A stretch of DNA of 64,000 nucleotides from Parasegetibacter sp. NRK P23 (GTDB lineage Bacteria > Bacteroidota > Bacteroidia > Chitinophagales > Chitinophagaceae): assembly GCF_023721715.1 (NCBI RefSeq), contig NZ_JAMDLG010000001.1, positions 3,573,784 to 3,637,783 of the forward strand, in the 5' to 3' direction. Below the pieces are notes generated by a model, which worked only from the letters and a program-made list of their open reading frames with translations, did no database searches and was not told the DNA's origin. Shown here piece by piece: positions 43,956-51,882 of the stretch; position 1 is the stretch's first letter, and each line of letters opens with the position of its first letter. The position numbers were made by a program, and so were the translations under genes.

Positions 43956-44342
43956 TTAAAGCAGTGGTATAGCGGTATTATTTCTATAGTATTCAATTTT
44001 GGAAAGAAACATTTCCGCCATTTTATGGCCCCGCCACTTGGCTTCTTCGGCCTTTGGACCTTCGAAATAAGTATCGATGGTTTCGTTCCAGAGCTGGAGC
44101 CAGTGTTCAAAATGTTTCGCGTCTACCGGTAACTGTGCATGTGGTCTGAAAGGACTGCCGTTGTAAGTATGTTCTTCCAGCAATACTGTTTGCCAGAACC
44201 GGTACATCTTTTCGAGATGGGGTTGCCACCTGTTGTGGAGTATTCCGTTGAAAATAGGTCCCAGCAGGGGATCGAGCTGCACTTTTCCATAGAACGTATC
44301 CACCATTAACCGGATATCGTTCATGTCACTGATTTGTTTCAT
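43956..44342 (-). CDS. Group III truncated haemoglobin
   Basis: A 128-residue globin of the 2/2 (truncated) group III. VDTFYGKVQLDPLLGPIF and MYRFWQTVLL are the B-E helix signatures. FRPHAQLPV is the typical EF loop, and KHFEHWLQLW contains proximal His H77. Members bind O2 and NO and are linked to NO detoxification or sensing. The gene lies 6 nt after an Rrf2-family regulator with three conserved cysteines, which supports NO-responsive control. Confidence 0.92.
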   Translation of the reverse strand: MKQISDMNDIRLMVDTFYGKVQLDPLLGPIFNGILHNRWQPHLEKMYRFWQTVLLEEHTYNGSPFRPHAQLPVDAKHFEHWLQLWNETIDTYFEGPKAEEAKWRGHKMAEMFLSKIEYYRNNTAIPLL

Positions 44343-44348
44343 CGGCTT

Positions 44349-44798
44349 TTATTTTATCGCCGGTTCCTCCCTTTTCAGGAAAACCAGGCGTTCTTCCAGT
44401 TGTTCGGTAAATGCGCCAAGCGTGGCGTTTTCCAGCATGTCCTTCAAATTGTTGCGTAATGCCTTAAAGCTATGGTGTAATGGACAGGGCTTGCTTTCGG
44501 AGCACTGTTTTAATCCCAATGCACAGCCGGAAAAAATAGTATCGCCATCTATGGCACGTACCACATCGGCCAGGGAGCGTTTCATCGTGGTGGGGTCGAG
44601 GTAGAAGCCGCCGTTGGGCCCCTTAACGGATTGCACCAATCCCTGTTTGCCCAGCTCCTGTAATATCTTGGCGATAAAATGTACCGGAGAATCTATCTCC
44701 TCCGCAATTTCTTTTACACCCACCTTAGCGCCATTCCTGGAACGGTGCCCAATGAAGATTACAGCTCTTATCGCGTATTCACAACTTTTTGAAAACAT
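44349..44798 (-). CDS. Rrf2-family regulator, NsrR/IscR-like with three cysteines
   Basis: A 149-residue winged-helix regulator. The start at ATG 44798 gives the family N-terminus MFSKSCEYAIRAVIF; the longer frame upstream translates interspersed repeats. VGVKEIAEEIDSPVHFIAKILQELGKQGLV is the recognition region (about 27-55), followed by SVKGPNGGFYL. C92, C99 and C105 (FSGCALGLKQCSESKPC) are placed as in Fe-S-binding NsrR and IscR. It heads the operon with a truncated haemoglobin and a cupin, so it most likely senses NO and controls its own operon. A -7 box lies 33 nt upstream. Confidence 0.9.
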   Translation of the reverse strand: MFSKSCEYAIRAVIFIGHRSRNGAKVGVKEIAEEIDSPVHFIAKILQELGKQGLVQSVKGPNGGFYLDPTTMKRSLADVVRAIDGDTIFSGCALGLKQCSESKPCPLHHSFKALRNNLKDMLENATLGAFTEQLEERLVFLKREEPAIK

Positions 44799-44830
44799 GC
44801 ACGTACAATTGTTTGATCCGTTTTCCACAG

Positions 44831-44838
44831 CAAAGATA
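44831..44838 (-). promoter_or_regulatory. -7 box of the Rrf2-trHb-cupin operon
   Basis: TATCTTTG on the minus strand, 32 nt before the ATG at 44798. The surrounding AT-rich DNA would be the place for the regulator's own operator. Confidence 0.6.
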
Positions 44839-44944
44839 AAGCTTAAATTTAATAAAGGATAAAAATGTCTTTTATAGATTAAAGTAAGCCTTGCCCAAAA
44901 ATCAGCATCTCCAAAATGTTTGGTCCAACGTTGCGCCTGCGAAC

Positions 44945-45240
44945 TGCGAGGCACGAAGCAGGAAACAGCCCGTTGCGAGGTACGAAGCAATTGCCGGAAC
45001 AATAAATTAGTAAAAAGCCAACCGAATTCCTCAGAAACAATTTCAAACACGAATAAGGCAGTGTATCTGCAAGGCTACAAAACAGTGAGGTATAAAGCAA
45101 TTGTTAAAAAAGCTAACCGGATTCATCAGCATCAAACACAAACAACGCTGCGAGGCACGAAGCAGTGCGTCCTCACTCCCTTGCGTTGCGAGGTACGAAG
45201 CAATTGCGTGGCTGCGAGGTAAGAAGCAGGAAGCAATGCG
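44945..45240. repeat. Array of six TGCGAGGnACGAAGCA repeat units
   Basis: Units start near 44945, 44973, 45085, 45148, 45186 and 45212. The best preserved read TGCGAGGTACGAAGCAATTG or TGCGAGGCACGAAGCAGGAA; the 45085 copy is diverged (GTGAGGTATAAAGCAATTG). Units alternate between endings GCAATTGC and GCAGGAA. They fill most of the 465-nt gap between ruvB and the Rrf2 gene and create false coding frames in both directions. The unit resembles a dispersed repeat seen in many genomes (TTGCGAGGAACGAAGCAAT). Confidence 0.8.
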
Positions 45241-45263
45241 TGAAAAAAAACTGTATAAACTTC

Positions 45264-46292
45264 TCAGAACAGCACCCCTGCCGCCGACCCCGGCGTTCTT
45301 CCCAAATGCTCATAAGCCTTCGGTGTAGCTTCCCTTCCCCTGGGCGTTCTTTTCAGGAAACCTTCCTGTATCAGGAAAGGCTCATATACTTCTTCCAATG
45401 TTCCAGGTTCTTCTCCCACAGCGGTGGCGATGGTGGTGATGCCCACGGGGCCGCCCTTGAATTTATCGATGATGGCGGAAAGAATGCGGTTGTCCATTTC
45501 ATCCAGCCCGTGTTCATCCACGTTCAAGGCTTTCAGCGCGTGTTGTGCGATGGCGAGGTCGATCACTCCGTTGCCCAGAACCTGAGCGAAATCGCGTACC
45601 CTGCGCAGTAAACCGTTGGCGATACGTGGTGTGCCGCGGCTTCGGCGGGAAATTTCGTTGGCCGCTTCCGAAGTGATCTTTGATTGAAGAATACCGGCAG
45701 AGCGCGTTACAATACGTTGTAATACCTCAGCATTATAGTATTCGAGCCTGGATTTAATCCCGAACCTTGAAAGCAATGGCGCGGTAAGCAAACCGCTGCG
45801 CGTGGTGGCGCCTACCAGCGTAAAAGGACTGAGGGTGAGTTGAATGCTGCGCGCGCTGGGACCGGAATCGATCATGATATCAATGCGGTAATCTTCCATT
45901 GCGGCGTATAGATATTCTTCCACCACGGTACTCAGCCGGTGGATCTCGTCTATGAAAAGTACATCGTTGGGTTGCAGGCTGGTGAGCAGTCCGGCGAGAT
46001 CGCCTGGTTTTTCGATCACCGGGCCCGATGTTTCCTTGATGGCCACACCCAGTTCGTTGGCCACGATGCGGCTGAGGGTGGTTTTACCCAATCCCGGAGG
46101 ACCGTGAAACAGGATATGGTCCAGCGCTTCCCCCCTCATTTTCGCGGCCCGGATGAAAATGCGGATGTTCTCGATCAGTTGGGGCTGACCGGAGAACTGG
46201 TCCAGTTCCGTGGGCCGGATCGTGTTCTCAAATTCCCGTTCCGCTGCCGACTGTCCGCCGCTTCCATTGTTGAGATTCGGATTGAATGTCAT
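45264..46292 (-). CDS. ruvB: Holliday junction branch-migration helicase RuvB
   Basis: A 342-residue AAA+ motor that, with RuvA, drives branch migration of Holliday junctions. Start at ATG 46292 restores the usual length; the longer frame runs into the divergent gene. Motifs: [12 protein letters not shown] near the N-terminus, Walker [15 protein letters not shown], Walker [11 protein letters not shown], sensor 1 VGATTRSG, arginine finger region LLSRFGI, sensor 2 [15 protein letters not shown], and the winged-helix C-terminus with [29 protein letters not shown]. Neither ruvA nor ruvC is adjacent, as is common in Bacteroidota. Confidence 0.98.
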   Translation of the reverse strand: MTFNPNLNNGSGGQSAAEREFENTIRPTELDQFSGQPQLIENIRIFIRAAKMRGEALDHILFHGPPGLGKTTLSRIVANELGVAIKETSGPVIEKPGDLAGLLTSLQPNDVLFIDEIHRLSTVVEEYLYAAMEDYRIDIMIDSGPSARSIQLTLSPFTLVGATTRSGLLTAPLLSRFGIKSRLEYYNAEVLQRIVTRSAGILQSKITSEAANEISRRSRGTPRIANGLLRRVRDFAQVLGNGVIDLAIAQHALKALNVDEHGLDEMDNRILSAIIDKFKGGPVGITTIATAVGEEPGTLEEVYEPFLIQEGFLKRTPRGREATPKAYEHLGRTPGSAAGVLF

Positions 46293-46296
46293 GCCC

Positions 46297-46328
46297 CAAA
46301 GGTACTGTTTGCATGTACAAATGGCAAA
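46297..46328 (-). promoter_or_regulatory. Leaderless promoter of ruvB
   Basis: On the minus strand TTTG (46328-46325), a 20-nt spacer and TACCTTTG (46304-46297), which ends 4 nt before the ruvB ATG at 46292. The mRNA would begin at or next to the start codon. It overlaps the divergent marR promoter. Confidence 0.65.
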
Positions 46329-46340
46329 AACGTATCTTTG
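46308..46340 (+). promoter_or_regulatory. Leaderless promoter of the MarR-family gene
   Basis: TTTG (46308-46311), a 21-nt spacer and TATCTTTG (46333-46340), ending 7 nt before the ATG at 46348. Its elements interleave with those of the divergent ruvB promoter. Confidence 0.65.
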
Positions 46341-46347
46341 CACCTGG

Positions 46348-46776
46348 ATGAAAGTTTCTGAAACAAAATATTGCGAGTGCATGTACTTCGCTTCCGGTGC
46401 CCTGGCGCGGAAAGTGGAGAAGCTGGCGATGGAATGCTGGAAGCCTGTGGGCCTCTCTCCCAGCCACGCATACCTCTTGTTGCTGGTGCTGGATAAGCCC
46501 GGCGTGCAGCCCAACCACCTCAGCGTACAATTACAATTAACGCCCAGTACCATTACCAGGCTCATCGAGAAACTGGAGGAAAAAAAACTGGTGACCCGAA
46601 CCAATGAGGGCAAGAATACCAGTGTTTTTCCCACGGAAGAAGCGGTGGAAATGCTGCCGCTGATGAAAGCATGCAGGCAACAATTCCACGATAAGCAGGC
46701 TATCGCTATGAACAATGCCGCCTGCGGCGAACTTCCCGGCACCATGAACCGGCTTTCCGAAGAACTCGGTAAATAG
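46348..46776 (+). CDS. MarR-family transcriptional regulator
   Basis: A 142-residue winged-helix regulator. The start at ATG 46348 lies directly after the promoter; upstream in-frame starts would lie inside ruvB. A helical N-terminus ([19 protein letters not shown]) is followed by the DNA-binding core ([32 protein letters not shown]) and the wing ([18 protein letters not shown]). The Cys pair in KYCECMYF near residues 8-10 could be redox-sensitive, by inference. It may control the aldo/keto reductase gene that begins 62 nt downstream, and its own promoter region shared with ruvB. Confidence 0.88.
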   Translation: MKVSETKYCECMYFASGALARKVEKLAMECWKPVGLSPSHAYLLLLVLDKPGVQPNHLSVQLQLTPSTITRLIEKLEEKKLVTRTNEGKNTSVFPTEEAVEMLPLMKACRQQFHDKQAIAMNNAACGELPGTMNRLSEELGK

Positions 46777-46838
46777 TTTTCCATTTTGGGGAGAACAACC
46801 CCTCCGTTCCACTGTTATTCCATTATAATCGTAACAAT

Positions 46839-47855
46839 ATGCAATACAAATTATTGGGAAGATCGGGATTGAAAGTTTCTGAACTGTGCCTGGGCACAAT
46901 GGGCTTCGGTCCTGGACAGGCATGGAGTATTGATAAAGCGGCATCGTTCGCCATCCTGGAAAAATTCGCGGAGGCCGGCGGCAATTTCCTGGATACGGCC
47001 AACCGCTATACCAATGGGGAAAGCGAAAAAATCATCGGTGAATTCATTGCCCGCGACCGCGACCAGTTCGTGGTGGCCACCAAATATTCTCTTTACGATA
47101 ATACTACCAACGTAAATGCTTCCGGCAACAACAGGAAGAACATGATGCGTAGTGTGGATGCCAGTTTGAAAAGATTGAATACAGATTTTATCGACCTGCT
47201 CTACCTCCACATCTGGGATAGCCTTACGCCGGTAGATGAAGTGATGCGCGGTCTTGACGATCTCGTTCGGATGGGTAAAGTGAATTATATCGGCATCAGT
47301 GATACGCCGGCCTGGGTAATCGCGCAGGCCAACACCATGGCCGAACTGATGGGCTGGAGTAAGTTCGTGGGTTTACAGGTGGAGTACAGCTTACTGCAAC
47401 GCGCACCCGAAAGAGAGTTGTTGCCGATGGCTAAAAATTTCGGTCTCACACTATTGCCCTGGGCGCCATTGGCAGGAGGCGCGCTCACCGGAAAATACCT
47501 CAAAGGCGACCCGGGCCGCATCAAAGAAGGAAGCAAGCGCCTGAATGAAAGAAGTGTCGCCATCACACAGGAGGTAATGGCCATTGCTGAAGAAATAGGC
47601 GTGGAACCCGCACATGTCGCGCTCCGCTGGACGATGCAGCAGGGTATTTCGTGCATTCCCATCGCCGGGGCCACAAAACTGCATCAGTTGGAGCAGAACC
47701 TGGGTGTACTGAACGTACAACTTTCTCCTGAACAGCTTGGGCGACTCGATAAGGTTAGTGCGATAGATATGGGTTTCCCGGGAGAGTTTTTTAAGGAAGA
47801 TGGGGTGCGGCTGGCGAACTTCGGGGGGTTCTATGATAGGGTGGAAAAGAGGTGA
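46839..47855 (+). CDS. Aldo/keto reductase
   Basis: A 338-residue NADPH-dependent TIM-barrel oxidoreductase. The start is the family's MQYKLLGRSGLKVSELCLGTM. The catalytic tetrad is complete: D52 and Y57 (LDTANRY), K82 (VVATKYS) and H124 (LYLHIWD). YSLLQRAPERELLPMAK and LPWAPLAGGALTGKYL are typical of the AKR11/YajO-like group, and SCIPIAGATKLHQLEQNLG ends the cofactor site. It reduces aldehydes or ketones; the true substrate is unknown. It follows the MarR regulator and may be induced through it. Confidence 0.92.
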   Translation: MQYKLLGRSGLKVSELCLGTMGFGPGQAWSIDKAASFAILEKFAEAGGNFLDTANRYTNGESEKIIGEFIARDRDQFVVATKYSLYDNTTNVNASGNNRKNMMRSVDASLKRLNTDFIDLLYLHIWDSLTPVDEVMRGLDDLVRMGKVNYIGISDTPAWVIAQANTMAELMGWSKFVGLQVEYSLLQRAPERELLPMAKNFGLTLLPWAPLAGGALTGKYLKGDPGRIKEGSKRLNERSVAITQEVMAIAEEIGVEPAHVALRWTMQQGISCIPIAGATKLHQLEQNLGVLNVQLSPEQLGRLDKVSAIDMGFPGEFFKEDGVRLANFGGFYDRVEKR

Positions 47856-48154
47856 GTATTGTTTTTCACGCAAAGATTCTGTGTTATTGCGGAACTTTTA
47901 TTTTCTTAATTTTAGATTTCTAAAGCGGCTTTATGTGAAGCGCGGACGGTAGTGGATAAAGCGGTCGAAAATCAAATCAATCCTCTAATTTTGAACTGAC
48001 CGAAATTTGGGGGCCGCTGACAGTTACCCGGTGGTACCTACATGTTGCGTATTGGCTTTAAAAACCAGTACCAAACACTTAAGGTTGTCAATTAAAAGAA
48101 CGGTACCCTTACAATTTCCAACTTCAAGAGAACAAGTTTCTTTTTACTCCGGTG
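47856..48154. other. 299-nt intergenic region, nothing recognised
   Basis: It marks the boundary between the aldo/keto reductase gene and the accessory region. A short CGCAAAGATTCTG string near 47868 faintly resembles the CGCAAAG intergenic repeat at 36575. There is no terminator or credible coding frame. Confidence 0.35.
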
Positions 48155-48950
48155 TTATTCATAGAAAAACTCCCGGAGCGCCTCTGTGAGTTTGCGGACT
48201 TTGGGATGGTTCGGCCTGATTTGTCCGTTTAGTTGCCCGATGGTTTTCTGAATGGTCGGGATTTTTTTGTCCCGGAAATGCTCGACATGGAGGTGGAGGA
48301 TGGTCGCTATATCAATATCGGATATGCGCTTGAAGAGGTGTTCGGACTTCGCGACATGGGCGGGTGCGGTCACTTCCTTGAGCAGGATCAGGCACTGGAT
48401 GAGCTTGTCCTCATGGCTGCGGTTGTTGAGTTCGATGCTGCCGGTGGGCAGGCGACCGGCGGCGAGGTGGAGCTTTTCCTCCGCCTGTTGGAAGAGGGCT
48501 TCCATGCGCTCGTGCAGGGTGTGGGAAGGCGTGGCTGCAATGGGCTGCGCCTGGTTAGCGCCCTCGGCTTCGGTGACCCAATGCCGGTCGGTGAGCAGTT
48601 TATCCCGGTAAACTCTCGGGAGTTTTTGCCGGAGCCGGTCGGTGAGCTCATAGCGGAGGAAACGTGTAAAATCAGTTTTATCGGGGTAGCGCTCGTAATG
48701 AAACCCAATGAAGCGGTAGATATCGGAGCCGCTGAGCGCAGCGATGCGGTTAAAACATTCGTTGTAATACCTGCCGCGCGAAAGGCTCCCTGCGGAAATA
48801 CAAATGCCAGTCGTTTTGGCTTTTGCTGATGTGGTACTGGAAATAAGGCGTGAAGTTTCCGGGGGTGCGGGTGCCAGTACCCGTTTGGAAAATGCTTTCA
48901 ATAAACTCCCTGATCCGGGTCAGTCCGGGCTGAATGGCTTTGCGGTTCAT
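48155..48950 (-). pseudogene. Frameshifted gene of unknown function
   Basis: Two frames read as one protein of about 264 residues. The first runs from ATG 48950 (MNRKAIQPGLTRIREFIESI, FQYHISKSQNDWHLYFRREPFA). The reading then shifts by one base near 48770 into the frame ending at 48155 (RYYNECFNRIAALSGSDIYRFIGFHYERYPDKTD and on). One extra base in the GCGCGG stretch would explain it. The protein is helical and charged, without signal peptide or TM segment. I considered RteC-like proteins but the motifs do not match. Its start overlaps that of the divergent membrane-protein gene. Confidence 0.6.
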
Positions 48951-49338
48951 GCGTGAAAATTTTGCCGTTAAGGATGGCGGGAATGTCGGGAAAAGGGGCG
49001 GAAAGGGATATGCGAAAACCTATAAAGAATATGCGGAAAGCAAATTTTATCTTGTGGGGTATATGGTCATCTACGCGCCTACGATATGGTTTTACTTCCT
49101 GTTACTCCTGGTACTGGTGTACCTGGTGGTTACGGTCAGGTATTCGGTCACGCTTTTGAAAAGTCCGGTATTGCCCAAGCGATTGCGGTATCTGCACCTG
49201 GTTTTGATCTGGGCGATTCCGTTTGTGTGGATTATGCTGCTACGGATTCTCACCGGTCCTACGCCAGGATCATACGGCATAGACAGGAACAAGGATGAAA
49301 AGCCTTTCTTTGATGTGTTTAGGAATTTGGGGGAGTGA
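48934..49338 (+). CDS. Small two-TM membrane protein; parent copy of a nearby pseudogene
   Basis: A 134-residue protein with a basic Gly/Lys-rich N-terminus (GGNVGKRGGKGYAKTYKEYAESKFYL). Two TM helices follow (about 42-67, VGYMVIYAPTIWFYFLLLLVLVYL, and about 86-105, LHLVLIWAIPFVWIMLL), then a conserved tail (GSYGIDRNKDEKPFFDVFRN). The ATG at 48934 or 48949 is possible; both overlap the start of the minus-strand frameshifted gene. A second copy with an internal deletion lies at 52521-52699, so this is a small duplicated family. I do not recognise it. A role as a membrane immunity protein would suit the neighbourhood but is only inferred. Confidence 0.65.
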   Translation: MALRFMRENFAVKDGGNVGKRGGKGYAKTYKEYAESKFYLVGYMVIYAPTIWFYFLLLLVLVYLVVTVRYSVTLLKSPVLPKRLRYLHLVLIWAIPFVWIMLLRILTGPTPGSYGIDRNKDEKPFFDVFRNLGE

Positions 49339-49392
49339 GGAAGAGCATGCGGAGTTTTTTAACGGAGCGGGTTAGATTAAATATGGACTGAT

Positions 49393-49890
49393 ATGGAGAT
49401 TAATACAAAAATGCTTAAGAGGGTTATTTCATGGTATTTCCTTTTGGGTGGTGTAGGCTTTCTTGGCTATTCCTTTATTGAATTTGGTTTCGCAGGATAC
49501 CTGGAATATCTGGTGCCTGCAATTATCACCCTCAGTGTGTTGATGCTTTTTATAATAAGTGGCATCGCATGTCTGAAGAATCCCGCAGAAATGATTAGTG
49601 GACTATTGCTGAAGATATGCCTGATGATTCACTCTTTTCAATTCATTTTGATCGGGTTTCTGTTCAAGAACTATTATGGTCCTTACTTAGGCGTTGGTTT
49701 TACGGACGAGCCCTATTTCAGAATCAAGCTGGAGTTCCAGCTTTTTGCGTTTCGATTCTCCAATGGATATAATCATAATAGTGATGAAATCTCCGTAGTT
49801 GTTAATCTGATTCCAATTGCCATTTTAATGCTATTGACTTATCTTGAAAAGAAGGAACAGGAAAGGATAAAGTTTGATTTTGATAATTAA
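49393..49890 (+). CDS. Hypothetical four-TM membrane protein
   Basis: A 165-residue integral membrane protein. Hydrophobic segments lie at about 12-35, 38-60, 68-90 and 135-152 (VISWYFLLGGVGFLGYSFIE, LVPAIITLSVLMLFIISGIA, ICLMIHSFQFILIGFL, VVVNLIPIAILMLLTYL). A hydrophilic loop near 95-130 contains Asn, His and aromatic residues, and the tail is charged. The gene is AT-rich compared with the flanking core genes. I recognise no family. Confidence 0.65.
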   Translation: MEINTKMLKRVISWYFLLGGVGFLGYSFIEFGFAGYLEYLVPAIITLSVLMLFIISGIACLKNPAEMISGLLLKICLMIHSFQFILIGFLFKNYYGPYLGVGFTDEPYFRIKLEFQLFAFRFSNGYNHNSDEISVVVNLIPIAILMLLTYLEKKEQERIKFDFDN

Positions 49891-49982
49891 TTGAGCATTC
49901 CAGTAATGACCGCAGCGGGACTTAACAGTTCTTCTCATGATTAACAGAAGTCAGGTAGAATTTACAAACCTTCAATGAACGA

Positions 49983-50371
49983 ATGGAACTAAAAATTGCC
50001 TTAGAATGGGATGAAACGATAGGCGTATTGGCAAGTGACATGTATCCGATACGGGAGGGGCTTGAACTTTTATTGCAATCGAAGCCGTACGGAGAAGGTG
50101 TATCCGTTATCTGATTGTTCTGATCGCGCGAGAAAGGAAGCTAAAATTGCGAAAACGTTTTGTTAAGAAGGCAAGCCGTCTCGAGTTTGATGTAATTCTT
50201 GACTTTCAGGGTATTTATAATTTAGGTAGCAAAGAGGCAAAAATCCTTGCCATAAAGCAGGGGCTTGCTCAGGGGATAGAAAGTGTAGTATCAAGGTATA
50301 AGAAATTGGACTTTAAAGGCAATGATCTGATTAAGGATACCACTGCCTTCCTACTTGCCTTGGAAGGGTAA
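49983..50371 (+). pseudogene. Frameshifted immunity-like gene (Imm44-type, tentative)
   Basis: ATG 49983 opens a frame reading MELKIALEWDETIGVLASD and EGLELLLQSKPYGEGVSVI, then stops at 50112-50114. The continuation is in another frame directly across the stop (LIVLIARERKLKLRKRFVKK, LEFDVILDFQGIYNLGSKE, then SVVSRYKKLDFKGNDL) and ends at 50371. A single missing base near 50110 reunites them into about 130 residues. The joined protein resembles small Bacteroidota immunity proteins of the Imm44 type as I remember them, but I could not verify this. A sequencing error is the alternative to true decay. Confidence 0.55.
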
Positions 50372-50439
50372 ATACGGGAAAGAGCATGCGAGTGTAGATT
50401 TTTTCTAAATTTAACTACTTAACCTTAATCCGGCTTCCA

Positions 50440-51588
50440 GTGCAAATATGCTTACTTATTTTGTTCATATTTTGTCTTAATGCAAGAGCAGATGGCCAAA
50501 ACCTGTTGGCGAACCCAGGTTTTGAGGACATCAATATTTGCACGGAGTTTAACGCACCATGCTCAAGAGCGGGCTGGTTTATGGTTTTAAAAGGTTTCCG
50601 TGGGAAACTGCCTGTTAAATCCGGCGAACGTGCATTGCCTTTTACCTTTGAAAACTATTATGCCCCCTTCAAAAGGGCATTCCCATACTCTAAGATTTTA
50701 TGCCCGTTATTGCCGGGCAAGGATTATAAATTGCAGGTCTGGTTGTACACCGGCAAAAAAGCGTTTTCACACCTGGATGTGTTGTTCACCCTTAGCGACC
50801 CCTCAAGGTTGAACGTCCGGTTTGGTAAATTTGAATATACTTTACGGTTTAGTTTGGGTGACATCGTGGAACGGAGGAAGGACGGATGGATTTTGCTGAG
50901 TAAAAATTATATCCCTAAGGAGAAGTATAGGTATATAGTGATTGGAAACTTATCCAACGATGCGGAAGCGCCAAGAAACAGGAAGGAGAAAAATTTGAAT
51001 GGCGGTGAATTGGACTTTTGGATTGACGATATCAGCCTTACTGCAACAGACAGCACCTGGTCTCCATGCCTGGAATACAAACAAACCCTCTCCCAGCTAT
51101 ATGATGAAAAGAGACGGCACACTAGCTTTGCGTCTCTTGATGAAGAAAGAAATAAGACACCCACCCCTCTTTGGTCTGAAAAAAACAGCTTAAGGCCGGT
51201 TGATCCTGTAAAGCAAGATACCCTTATCATACCAGGCGTGGTCTTCGGCGTGAACGATAGTAAAATTGATGCTGCCGGAAAAGCTGTCCTGGCTGAATTT
51301 GCGGAAAGAATCAGGCTCCTGAATGTAAAAAGTATTCGTATTAGCGGACACACTGATGATACCGGCACCGATACTTTAAACAAGGTGCTTTCTTTGAAGC
51401 GGGCCGAATCGGTTGCCGCTTATCTCATTTCCAAACTGCCACAGTTAACGGAGCATGTTGTTACCAATGGCTATGGCAATAAATTACCGGCAGCATTGAA
51501 TGACACTCCGGAAAACAGAGCAAAAAACAGAAGGGTTGAAATAGTGGTCAGTTATGTGGAGTTGAGAGGGCTTCGGAGGAATGAATAA
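50440..51588 (+). CDS. OmpA-family C-terminal domain protein, exported
   Basis: A 382-residue protein starting at GTG 50440, the only start giving a signal peptide (ICLLILFIFCLNARADGQ). An N-terminal beta-sandwich begins LLANPGFEDINICTEFNAPC and runs to about 205 (LDFWIDDISLTATDS). This carbohydrate-binding-like module is common in T9SS-lineage proteins. A linker is followed by a C-terminal OmpA/MotB peptidoglycan-binding domain (about 265-375; GVVFGVNDSKIDAAGKAVL, RISGHTDDTGT, LSLKRAESVAAYL, NRAKNRRVEIVV). It probably tethers something to peptidoglycan from the periplasm or outer membrane. Its stop overlaps the next gene by 8 nt. Confidence 0.85.
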   Translation: MQICLLILFIFCLNARADGQNLLANPGFEDINICTEFNAPCSRAGWFMVLKGFRGKLPVKSGERALPFTFENYYAPFKRAFPYSKILCPLLPGKDYKLQVWLYTGKKAFSHLDVLFTLSDPSRLNVRFGKFEYTLRFSLGDIVERRKDGWILLSKNYIPKEKYRYIVIGNLSNDAEAPRNRKEKNLNGGELDFWIDDISLTATDSTWSPCLEYKQTLSQLYDEKRRHTSFASLDEERNKTPTPLWSEKNSLRPVDPVKQDTLIIPGVVFGVNDSKIDAAGKAVLAEFAERIRLLNVKSIRISGHTDDTGTDTLNKVLSLKRAESVAAYLISKLPQLTEHVVTNGYGNKLPAALNDTPENRAKNRRVEIVVSYVELRGLRRNE

Positions 51589-51805
51589 AAAAACGGTAAT
51601 CAGGAACGCAAGCAAAGGCATCACGGTATGGACGGGTGTCGTCGTGGGGGTAAATATCATTTATGTACCCTACCTGATTTTTACGACTTCTGGAGGGGAG
51701 CAGCGGCCGCTGAATTTTATCGTATGGTCAATGATATGGTGCGTTGCCGGGGCAGTGGTTATTGCGGGGGGATGTTTTCTTTGGGAACTGGTCAAAAGAA
51801 AATAA
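51581..51805 (+). CDS. Small two-TM membrane protein
   Basis: A 74-residue protein with two hydrophobic segments (about 14-34, ITVWTGVVVGVNIIYVPYLI, and 46-68, FIVWSMIWCVAGAVVIAGGCFL), ending in a basic WELVKRK tail. Its ATG overlaps the end of the OmpA-like gene by 8 nt, indicating coupled translation. No family recognised. It might be a membrane partner of the OmpA-like protein. Confidence 0.6.
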   Translation: MNKKTVIRNASKGITVWTGVVVGVNIIYVPYLIFTTSGGEQRPLNFIVWSMIWCVAGAVVIAGGCFLWELVKRK

Positions 51806-51882
51806 GAGAGATTAGTCTGAATGATGGGCGTTTAGCAGTGGAGCGGCTTCCTACTGTTAACAACATAGAATATATTCAATCA

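Noticed and set aside
44799-45050. N-terminal extension of the Rrf2 regulator containing a CFVPRSSQ string
   Set aside because: The extension translates the interspersed repeats and lies upstream of the promoter box. The true start is ATG 44798.
44945-45240. CRISPR array
   Set aside because: Units are degenerate, unevenly spaced, without unique spacers of constant length, and no cas gene is present.
48233-48829. 198-codon plus-strand frame over the frameshifted gene
   Set aside because: It is antisense to the frame pair at 48155-48950, has no family resemblance, and lacks a promoter box.
48155-48950. RteC-like conjugative-transposon regulator
   Set aside because: The size and helical nature suggested it, but the RteC C-terminal pattern is absent and no conjugation gene is nearby.
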